Positions 10,701-22,700 of a stretch of DNA of 64,000 bases are shown here, one piece after another. The notes beneath the pieces are model-generated. The model was given only the letters and a program-made list of their open reading frames with translations, was not told the origin of the DNA and did no database searches. The translations under genes were made by a program, and so were the position numbers. Position 1 is the stretch's first letter. Each line of letters starts with the position of its first letter. This stretch comes from Acanthaster planci. Its lineage: Eukaryota; Echinodermata; Asteroidea; Valvatida; Acanthasteridae. The DNA is taken from positions 2,822,713 through 2,886,712 of the forward strand of contig NW_019091356.1 of the NCBI RefSeq assembly GCF_001949145.1, given 5' to 3'.

Positions 10701-13700
10701 GGCCGAGTGTCCCAGGGTGAGCGCACCATCCATACCGGCAGGAAGGTGAGGTCCTTTGGAGCATACCGACCTCAGTCGGGAGAGGTTCGAGTCACTCTGG
10801 ATTCGCTTCCGCATGTTCATGAGACGCTCCGCTCGAGTTTTGGCTGCAGGCTGCTGCTTCACAGGCTGGGCTGCACATGGTGCTTGCTATATTAAAATAA
10901 AAAAAATCATACATGGTGATAGGTTTATGTTGTGAATTTTACTAAGAATGATTATGTGATATGCCACAAACATGCATGTATACCGGTCAGGGGCACATTA
11001 GCAATGTACGCCATGGTACTCATGTACCATGGCATGCTATGGTTGCTCAGGGTGCCATCTGCCCCTCCAGGTGTATAAAACACCATGGACCCCTTCACAG
11101 TTGGCAACAATTGTGTAATGATGCGCAGTTCAAGGCCATGATATATACAGGCATCGCTGCTGGCTTAACTTGGTAAACTGTGATTGTCTTTTTGGAAATG
11201 GAACATCAATTCTGACAGTCCAGAAGTATACATGAGAAATGTGATGAATATTGTACTTCACATCAGTGAATGATGAATCAGCTTTATTATAGTGCTACCT
11301 GAATTTTAAAATCTACCTCTAGAAATGAACTTAACCACTTTGTGCCCGTACTGGAGATGTTGGCTTAATACGCAAAGCCGGGGTGCCCGAAATTGGACAA
11401 AGAAGCTGGGCCTTGTAACAAAAGACCGTACTCGGAGCATACACTGAGCTGCTGGGCATCGCAACATGCAGTTGTCAATAGCAGAGGAAATCCATCATTG
11501 TTTTGAAAGATTATACCACTATTTGTGGTATTGAGCACAAGTGGATTGCCACTGGGGACAAAAGCGCTCTGGGGCTCCAGGGATGAGCGATACAATAGCA
11601 CTGCATGCTAATCTGGTCCGCATTTGAAAAGACGCCAGCAGCACACCGGGCTAATTTTGGAGACAAAAGAAAATTACGTAACATCGCACAATCTGGGCTC
11701 CCTTTACAAGGCAGCAGGCCTGGCTGAAATACTCGGGTGTCAATAGATGTTGTCCATCAGATTAGAGTAGCCACTAGACAGTCATTCGTGTGGGTGTAAA
11801 CATCCAGTAAATAAAGTTATGAATTTTGAAAACAGAAAATCTTGAAAATCCCCCGGGAATACATCACACAACTTCAAATTAAACCCGACAGCATATGGTT
11901 AAAATTGTTACTTTGATTAGTTTGCGTAAATTTACTTATGAAAATCCATAACGGTTGGATCCTTTACTGGAACATTCTAGTGTCGTGGGACCAAAACTGA
12001 CGATGATGAGCATTATCATAATAAAATTCATCTTCCAAAGGGATAGCTGACCTGGTTTTCTGCAAGTCCAGGAGGTACATCCCCTCCAACAGCTAAGGGA
12101 TATCCAAATGTGAATCTTGGCGGCAAGACTTCTTCATAAACAGCGGGGGTAGCTTTTGGCAACTCTGGCACTGGGGCTGAGTGAGGTTGAGTTTCTGCCA
12201 ACTCCTGCAGCCCACTTGCATCTTGCTGCATGTCTGACGGCTCGTCTGGCACTGCAGGTGCTGTTGCTGACGCTGCTGTGTCAGGTTGGTCGATGATTTC
12301 AGCATCCGCAGTTGGCACTTCGCCAGGTCTGATGGGAAAAGGCATATGATACAGGACAAAAAAAAAACCAAGTTAACCTTACCATTACGTTCACAGTAGC
12401 TCTGTCCCTGTGGAAGGGACTCCCAAGATGCTCAAAAGCTTCTGAATGCTAAAGTTATTGTCTTAGATGAGGAGATATGACCAACAAGACCAGAGTGTTT
12501 GACTCAAGCTTTTGTCAGTATTGCAACACTATTGCTTAATACATCAGATCAAGATACCACTGTCCATGAGCAAGATATTTTACAATTATTGTTTCTTAGA
12601 AAAATGTTATTGGGGGTATTTGTTAAAGTAAAATACACTCAAACTTACAGGCCTGAGAACAAAACTTGCAGATTGATGGTGCATCCTACAAGTTTGCCAA
12701 ATAGGAATGCAGACCTAATGAGCAGGCTCACTGATAGCCTAATGGCTCTTGCAAAACGCTTTATGCATATCACGACTCCTTCAATATTCCAGCAAATAAT
12801 GGTACCTTCTGATATCACACTGTGAGCTGGCCAACCTCCGCCCACGTCCTCTCCCAACAGCCTTGGGAACCCTGACTGGCTGTCTAGTCGTGTCACTGCC
12901 AGACAGCGTCTGACCGTCCAGAGGGGTATTGTTGACAGTTCCTTTCAAGGAGGATGCCGGAAGGCAAGGTTTGGGAGCCTGGTCAGTGTTCTTTGTGGGC
13001 TGAGCTAAGAACTGGAAAACCTGGTGGGGTTGGCTCGTAGGCTTGGCCTTCACCGAGAAGGAGTTCTTAATGGAAAGTTTGGGCTGTTTTTTAAAAAAAA
13101 AAAATCAGGGCTTAAGGATAATACCAACCTTATTTCTAATCAATTAAGATGATTAATTCAACCAGGCATGAACTACTTTTTTATCTCAAAGAGAGTTTCC
13201 AAGTCAAACAGTATTTGTCTTAAAGTTCAAAGTGAGAAAATAGGAATCATCAATTATCTCTAGCAAGCAATATTAAAATTTTGAGAGGATGCATGAACGA
13301 GAGCCTCTTCAAAAAGATTCAACCAATGCACCATGTTAACGTCATCCCAAGATTTAACAATTACACGATGGGAAGAAGTGAACCCCCCACCTCAAAAATA
13401 ACCCAATCATTAAAGGGCAGCAGCATGAAAGATAACAGCTTTTTTTTTTACCACCGAGACTTTGAAGGTATCCAACTGAGGCGCAACCAGTTCAGGTAGC
13501 TGGCCTAGTGTCTTGTCTTCATCTCTGATCATCCTGACCAGGCTGTTATACTTGGACTCCAGTTTGGAGGTATGAGCCTGCATCGAGTTCTGATACTCTG
13601 CCCATCTGATGACTAGGTGAGCTTTCTCACAGAAGCTGTTGGAAGGAGAGAATATTTGCAAATCAAGATTTCAAAACACGAAAAGTCTTTTCTGGTTTTC

Positions 13701-16700
13701 AAGGAAATCTGGTACACAGTGTTGACCCTTTACCATGCATTTCCTTTTTTCTCCTACAGTCTAACAAAGGTTGTCTGCCACTCCGTCAGGTCAATGCACG
13801 GCAGGTCTGAGGCAGTTGCCCACACGTAACTTAAAAACGCAAACAGCATTCAATTACTTTTTTCGAATATATTCCCGGAAAAGAGAAAACCCACCAATTT
13901 CATTCTGAGATGTAGTTTCAGTGCAAGTCACCAAAACAACTTTCCACGGTTGGAGTAAGTTACAGGCCCAGTCTTACATAATGAACACTGACACAAACTA
14001 GCAACATCTTGTGCATTCTGCATTAACAGAAAAATTGGCCGATGGAGCAGTGTTAGGAGTCTTCCACTGCGTTACATAATAATTCAACGAAACACAACCT
14101 TTCAAGACTCTTCACAAATTGCCAGCACCTGATGGGATTTTGCCCCCAACATCATTCAAGTAATATGTTGCCGACGGAAACCTGTTTGGGGCTCTACATC
14201 AAATTGATCACACTGGCCGCTCGCTCACTTGAGTTGGGAGCTCTCTGTACAGATGTTGTAGGTATACTCGGCATCTTCTAGTGTACTCTTAATCTTCTGC
14301 TCGATCGATTGACGCTTTAATTCCAGCACCTTCAAAATATGCGAAATAAACATAAAATCACACTTGATTAAAGTCCGTACGAAAGCACATATTTCAAGAA
14401 TTCTCACAAGCTCAAGAATTCCATTTTCACTGCCTAAACATAATGACAGGATTTGCCAGAGGATTTGGAGGGATTGCAGCAGTAGGCACACCTCCAAGTA
14501 ACATTTTCAAGAAATTTTGGAGGATTTTGGGGGATTGAGGAAGAAACCAATTTTTTCACCACCCAAAGCACCACCCTAGCAAAAAGGGCATAGGGGGTTA
14601 GGGTCAAAGGGAAGACTACAAAAATTAAACAGGTGGTAAGTGGAAGTTTAAAGGGCAAACCTCAAGTTCGGCGGACTTGGCACGCTTTGCCAGTGCCACC
14701 GCGCGCTCAGCCGGAACGGTGCCAGAGTACTCCCCAGCCTTGACAAGTTCTTCGGTGTTCGTCCCCACATTGGCCCTTGGGACGGCTTTGGCTTTCGTAG
14801 TCAATGCTGCCTCCAGGTCCAGGAGTTGTCTGGTCACAGACTGCAACTCATTAGACAGGCTAAAAGGGGAGAATAAAAAAAAATCCTTTGAGTGAAACAA
14901 AATTGGAAGCATGTCTCAGTTGAGAAAATATTGATCTCTGAAGCAAGTCAATGCTTTATCCAGGAGTTGAGAGAGGGAAGGGGGCCAGTCAAGGAGTCCT
15001 GAACCACTATTTTATTCACTTTACCTTTATATACTTGAATACGGTGAAATTCATAGCCAAATCAGTTCATGTGCCTTCTTTACAGAGCATACAAGGCACA
15101 CTTACCACTTGCTGCCGGGTGTAATTTGAAGTTGCATGACGTAAAACCGGGAGATTTTCCATTTTCAAAATTCTTCAAAAATTCATGACTTCATTCACAC
15201 GATTGACTGTCTTGTGGCTACTCTAATATAAAAGACAACATCTATTGATGCCCGAGTATTTCAACCAAGCTTGCCATTTGGTAAAAAGACCCCAGATTGT
15301 GCAGTGTTACATAAGTTTCTTTTGTTCCCGAAACTGGCACAGTGCGAGGTTGGCGTCTTTTCAATAGGGGCCAGATTGAAGAGTAACGGTATTGTATCGC
15401 TCATCCCTGGAGTGCTGGAGCGCTTTTGTCCCTGGTGGTAATCCACTCACACTAAATGCCACAAATAGTGGTATAATCTTTCAAAACAATGACGGATTTC
15501 CTCCTCTATTAACAATAGAGAAAATGTCAGCAATTCGAAACAGCTGGGTCTTTTACTCCGAGTACGGTCTTTTTTGATAAGGCCTAGCTCTTTTGTCTGG
15601 TTTTGGGCTCCCCGCTTTCGTGTATAAAGCCTATGTGCCTGAAACCGGGCTCCCCGGCAGGAAGTGGTGAAGATACCAGAAGAATACGAAAGACAATAAA
15701 AACGTCAGTATCATTATAACAGTAAATCTCCCTTTAAAGCTAAGCTAAAATGCGCATTATTGTAGTTGAAGGCCACATACTGCACGTCACAAGAGTCCAG
15801 GGCTGAATGATTAAGTGAGAGCAAGTGCACCATCATCTGAAAGGGAAATTGTGATAGAGGGCCAGTCTAAACAGCATGCAAATCTCCAATGACGAGCAAT
15901 GTGTTAACGTCTGCCTTACCATGCGCTTTGCTTCTCGGCGGCGACCAATTTGCTCCTGGTGGTGCTGAACACGCTCTGCAACTCTCGGTGGTCCAGCAAG
16001 AGCTTCCTGAACTCTGACGTCTGCTGCTTGCGTCTGCTGTCCAGCTCACACTGGGCATCCTGGCATCAAACAGGGGAGAGATGCAACACTTTCCTACTAC
16101 AGGCATTGACGGCACATGAAATGATGTAACCAGTAAACTTCTACATTTGTTTCATTTAGGAAAGATTCTGAATTCACCAATACCTCCTCAAGAGTAAGTT
16201 TGAAGTTGCTACTAAACAATACACATGTATTAAAATTCCAAGCATGTGCTGTTTCTATTAAGGCCAATTCATGTTCACTGAAACCACGGTGGTTTGACTC
16301 TGTGCCATAAATGACAAACAAGTTAAAAAGAAGCTACATTTCAACAGACAATTTTTGCTGACCAGTGTTTTGAAAATGCAAACTTTTTCATTCACATGAG
16401 GAACAAACAAGCCCTTCAAAGGGGCAAACAAAGCCCACTCAGACTCCTGATCAATGGTTGAAGTGTTTCACAAATAAAAGAAAAATGATGGCATCGTACA
16501 CAAAGTCGAGATTCGGTCTCCTGGAGGGTTTCTCTCAACTCCTTCGTCTCCGCACTGTGCCTGCTCTTTTGAGATGCTATCAAGTCCCTCTCACAGTCCA
16601 AGGTAATTTCAAGGATGCTGACTCGCTCTAACTGTTCATGGTTTGAAAAGAAGACATTCAGATATACATGTAGAATGATTTTTGTTTCACTCCACAAAGG

Positions 16701-19700
16701 AGCAAAACTATGTTTCTCACTTGACATACAGACTACAGAAAAAATGCACACATAAAAAGCAAATGCCTGACAAAAGTTTCCTTAACTATGCCAAACTTAC
16801 CGCTTCAATGTACTTTTTCATGTGGGCCTCCTCCAGCTCCGAGGGTGTGTCCACGGCCCGGTTCTGCGTGGACAAGGTGACCGTTGTGATGCCAACGTTC
16901 TTTGTGATGATCTTCTTGGTGCTGATGGCTCGTGTGCACATCCTGATCTCATCTGTGTTCACTCCTTTGTCCTTCAATTTGGGAAGAGTCCTGTTGACAG
17001 GGCCATCTCGGGCTAGAGGGACTTCTTTCTGTCTAACTTCCTTAGTATCGGCGGCACCGTTAGCACAATTATTTTCAGACAGCGCTGGATGACCTCCACG
17101 TGAATACCTGCAAACTTCTTGTTGGTCTCTCAGGTCTGGAAGTGGCAAGGCTTGCTCTACTGGACATGATCCAGCATCCTGAATTAGAACCATACATTGA
17201 CCAGTCTTGCTTGGAGGTTTAGAAACAGTGGACACTTGACGTGACACAATATCACCACCAGTTTCTGCTGAGGGTTTTGAAACTGCGCGATTCAGAGGAA
17301 TCTGACAGCAGTCAGGATCGTGTTTTGAACAACTTTCAGGATTCTGCTCCAGGTTTGCATACGTGTTTACCTTGTCTGAATCTGCAGCCAATCCTGATCC
17401 TGCAGTTATTCCTCTCTTGGACTCATCCCTTCTCTGTCTCCCTTGTGGGGGGCCTCTGTGTTGCTTATCAACTAATTCTGAACCCCCCAGCTGACCACCA
17501 GCCTCGACATGCTCCCGTACATCAACAACCTTATCCTCATTTGTGGAACCGTCATTCTCCTCACTATCACGTATCTCTGTGGAGGGGTAAAGAACTGTCT
17601 CCCCTGGCTGAGTTTTCTCTTCCAATTCAGGCTCTGCTGAAACCAAACAGACAGGCTTAGGATCACCACAATAGTCACCAGAGACACTCACAAATTCTCT
17701 TGTATGACTGTCGGGAGTTTTCGAGCTTGTATCAGGCTCCAGTGCATGCAAACAGGAATGTTCATTTTCTCCACTGGATGACTGGGAGTCCCACAGGTCA
17801 CTTTCTGGTTTCGGTACAGCTTTGATGGGTGAGTGCAGTTGAGGGCTCGTTTCCGATGAGGAAAATTCACTAACTTCCTTCTCGCTATCCTCAGCCAGTT
17901 CAAGTGGCACACTGAGATCTCGGTGGACACTACTGAGTACTTGGCCGGTAGTTTCAGATTTGCATTCCTCTGTTTTAGGCTGTCCTGAGCTGATTGGCAA
18001 GCTACATGGATTGGCTTCTCCCATGGTGTGACTACTGTCAAGGGTACACTCTTCCTTGGACCCTTCCCAAGTGGATGGAGAATTTGTAATTTTTACATCA
18101 CCCTCTAAAGCTACATCTTCTACACCTGTTTGGAACTTGTGTTGATCCGTGGGATCATCTGAAGCTTTGTGTGAATTGCCTGGGGTCTCTAAGAACCTGG
18201 AAGAATGTGTGTCCGGAGTTTCACGCGTAGTCTGTTTGTGTTTGTGGTCCAACTGAACAGCAAAAGCAGCTTCCAATCTGTCTGCGTCAGGTGCTACCTC
18301 CCGAGACAAACTGTCCGTAGAAGCGTTAGGTTCTTCTGGCAAAATCTGATGCCCCTGAGACTTTTGCAGGCTATGTTCGTCTCTTTGGACATCAGTTGAT
18401 GGGATAGATTCAATGACATCTTTGATGGTTGTGGATACCTCTGGACACACCAAAAACTGTTCAGGACCTGTGAGGTCTCCATCTCGAATAGGATGATCGA
18501 CTTCCTGTGTAGCGCAGAGGTCATTCTCTTGACAACCACCAGAAATCTGTTTTGTGTTTACTATCTGATCAGCAGTAGAAGTACAGGGTTCCTTTTCCAC
18601 AGCTTCTAGCATGTTTGCACTGGAGTTCAAGCCACAGCTCTCAGAACGGTCCTGGTCAGACCCAGAGTTTTGGTCAGGCAACTTCGACAACTCACGTTGG
18701 TGATTTGGCACCCCGCTGGGTGTTTCCTCAATACTGTCATTGGTTGTCGAGCCTTCAGAGTCGCTAGCCATGGGTGGGTCTGAGAGAGTTTCGTGCCTTG
18801 CCGCTGCCAGACTCTGCAAGTACTGGATCCATCCACTCTCTCCATTACCTGTTGCCAAACCACTCAATATAGAAGCCATTTTGGGTCTGGTACTCAAGCT
18901 TCCCTCTTGTGGGCCCTTCATGGCAGCTGGCTTTTCTTCCCCTTGTTTCGGCGGTTCTATGCCTTTTTCTTCCTGCTGCTCTTCGGCATTGCTTGCCCCA
19001 TCTTGCGGCAGTTTACTGTCCTGCACAGCTGTACTGGTCTGTCCTGCTGGAGTCGAAGGTGAATTATCTTTAACCTCTGAGATGGAAGAGGATGTCAACG
19101 TAGAGTTTGTGGTGACCTCTGAAGTAGCTTTACTCCCTTGCTCCCTTAAATGATTCTTAGCATCTTCACAGCAGATTTCTTTAGCTTTGGTGGCCAGTTT
19201 CTCTCCCATGGTAACATACGGTGATGCCAGCTGTGGTGACAAAGGTATCGACCTCCCCTGACCGCTCGACCTCTGTTGGCTGAGTGACAACTCCTGCTCC
19301 CCTGCTCTTGCTCCCATGTTGCTTACAACGTGTACAGAGACCGAGTTATCAAGGAGTGGTTTTTCTGTGACCTCCTTTGCCTTGGCAGCTAATCTGTCTC
19401 CAACATCAGTGAAGGGGCTTTTCTCTTCCTTTTTGTCTTTAAAAGTAGGTGTCTCACCTGAACAGAGGGAAACACTTACAAGCATCCACAACCATATCTA
19501 TCTTGTCAAACTTAACAAAATAAATTAAGTCTACCAACTTCAATCATAATATCTACCAACTTCAATCATAATATGAAATTTGTGAGAAAACAAAATTAAC
19601 TTTGTTTCTCAAGAATAAGAACTTGTAACAATTTTATCTTCTCATACGTATAGCATGCCTTCACATTTAGATACTTTACCAGATTATTCAAAAGGGGAAA

Positions 19701-22700
19701 AAAAATCATCAGCAAATTGTGATTTTTTGCCAGTGTGTGTGAAACATCAATGCCACTCAAGTAAGAAGTACAAGGTAACCAACTAATAGTCAACTGTCTA
19801 GGTGTAAATTATGTCCATAAGTACATCAGAAACCATAGAGAGAAACAGGTGCAGGAGCAGTTGATTGGCGCAATAGACTAATCAGATTACACCCGTTACA
19901 GACAGGTGTTCTAGAGTCGTGCTGAACCAAATTAAAGCAAGTTTTGAATTAAGAACGGCAAAAGTGCGATGTAAGAAATAATTAGGAGTGACCAGGCGAG
20001 CTACCAGGCAAAAGATTGACATTTAAAAGAGCTCGAAACAACACAAGAGCAACTTGGTTTCAAATGTCGTTGTTTTCGTGGACCAAACCCACTGCAAAGG
20101 TATGTATTAATTCGTCTGTTTGAAACTAAATTTAATTGGGTCAATCCGAGTCCCTATTAATTCTATTTGGTTCGGCGCGACCTTTGAACACCCAAATTAC
20201 AATATTGCTGTTTGAGTGCTGCTAAAGCTGTCAGCCTACTTCAAAATTCAACCTCCTAAATCCTGAACAATCCACCAGTAGAGCCAATGATTTTCTAGGA
20301 TCCCGGAAAACGGATGGAAATAGCGGAATCAACACTTTGAAACAGAAATCGCCACTTGAAATGGAACTTGCAAACTTTCCCATTAAGAATGGCTTCAAAG
20401 TAAAGAAAACTTTCCACAAAGAGCCACAACTAAATGCCTACCAAACCCTTTTAAAATGCTTGCGTCTAATGAAACAATTATGCTGGAAACATCGTAATTT
20501 GCACCACTCCAGCCCATGATTGGGTAATCTGAGCCGGTACCGATACTTGCAGGCGCTAGTATGGCTGTTATGAGCCTCAAGCGTGCAGCAGCGCAGTATG
20601 GTACACACATTGGCCATTCACATGTGCACTGTACGAGCATTGAAATCAAGGTGCAAACAAGTTCATACTCACACATATGCTTATTGCATGTGTGGGGATT
20701 TCAGTCTGTGAATCCGCATAGATGCCTTGAGACAAGGCTAGTGCCGCATAGCGCAACAATGAAACCGTGGCAGCAAAACGGAAGACTAATTACATATTTC
20801 TTGACTCAAAAAAACCTAGTAAGCTTGGTGTACTATAGATGAATGGGCCCTTGGAAGTGATCAATGAAAAGCAAAGTTTTGTCAAAGTCAAATACATGCA
20901 TTTTAAGGCTCGCATTTAATGTTAGCTTTCTGAATTTGTCACACCACTGCCAAATAAAATGGCGGGTCGAGGTCCAATATTGACATATTGTGATCAACGA
21001 CTGTTGCATGCAAGACCTACTCTATGACTTCACTGTACGTGTATTTAGATGTAATTTGTTTTTACACATGAGGAGTGAAACATGAATTGTCCGTTGCTTA
21101 ATCGTGGCAAGTTTTGGATGATCACTCCGGTGGGAAATCAAGGGGTGGCTGATGCCATATTTCTTGTGTGGATTTTTTTTTTAAATTTTCAATACAAAAA
21201 AGTAAATAAAAAAGTTGGAAACAATGCAAAAGTATTTCCAAACAATATTTGTTTCTTTTCTTTAGGGGGGATATGGTTGGGCAATTGGTGTCCATGCAGA
21301 GTTTAAAACTTGCTCTCCTTTTTCATGCTAATTTCCAAAGCAGAATTTGGGACTTGGCGAAACAGAAAATCACTGGCTCTACACCAGGTTTTGAACAATT
21401 GAAAAAGGTAAGAGTCTCGCCACTGTTGCTTTACATGAGACTTGATGCTGTGAGAAAAGTCGGAACATTCGAATTCAAATTCACAGTTGCTAACATTCAA
21501 ATGTGTCTTCATTTCTACACATTCTGAACGTGCAATCCGCAATAAAGAACTGAGAAATGAGAAGACTTAAAACCCATTCTTCACCTGGATAGAGAGTCCT
21601 GAAGTCGTCATAGTAACCGCCTCCATTCCCATAGCTCGATGTCAAGAGGGAACACAGCTCCCACAGCTTGGCAGATTCTTCGTCTTCCCTGTTCTGGGAA
21701 CCGTCACCCTTCAGAGGGTCCAACCTGGCCGGTGCGGCTGGCCCGGTAATAAAAACAAAACACAGGTGGACATTTCAATTATTTAACAGTACTACAGAGG
21801 GCAGGGCATTGTCTTTTTGATTATTCCGACGAGGCTGTTCTGCAGACTAACCACTACCACTTACAACAGAAGACGGAACTGAATAAAGGACTGACGACCG
21901 AGGACAGAAAAAAATCTTTGGTCCCCATTTGTGGCATCTGTCCTGTGTGGTACACTTAGACATGTACATGAACGCATTTTAGTGACATCCCAGAGGAACC
22001 ACCGACCTACCTTTCATGAATTCCGTAATGCAGAAATCTTCTGTCTTGCTGTCCTCCCATTCTGCTGGTTCACACGCAATATCCTGCAAGATCAAACCAT
22101 ACATTTTATCCACTTCACTTCTTGATGCCTAATAATTTGGAACAATCCTTTTCTGTTTGGTGCACCTTCTAAAAAGTCAATTGTCAAGATTCTTATTCTG
22201 ATATATCTCTGGTCTACACTGTCCAACCACTCTTTAAAAAATTGGGAGGCGGACGACGGTGCTTTACAATGGTGCATGGTGCAGTACTGTTGAAAACTCA
22301 GCACATGAATTACCAAGGACTGCTGTTAGCGGCCATCAAGAAACTGAGCCATCATCTTTCCCTTTACCTCCGAGTCCATCTCCGCTGCTTTTCCTCGCAA
22401 CGAAATATTGTCTCCTTCTACCACAAAGAACTCCTCAGCCTGCTGCAGGAATGGTCTGAGACCCCCTAGCCTCTTGATTCCCCGCCGGATGGGGGCCGGG
22501 AGCTGCATGAAGATGCTCAGAAGCCGGCTGTCGCACGCATCCAGGGTGCCGTGGGTTGTGAGAACCTCCTGAAATTGACTAGAAGACGTGAAAAAATTAC
22601 AACAGATTAAATTCAGTGCCAGAACACATGTGGAACCAAGTTCTCTCTTTTTTCCCCAGGAAACATTAATTTTTAAGCGCGATTTTAAGCTCCAAGCAAT

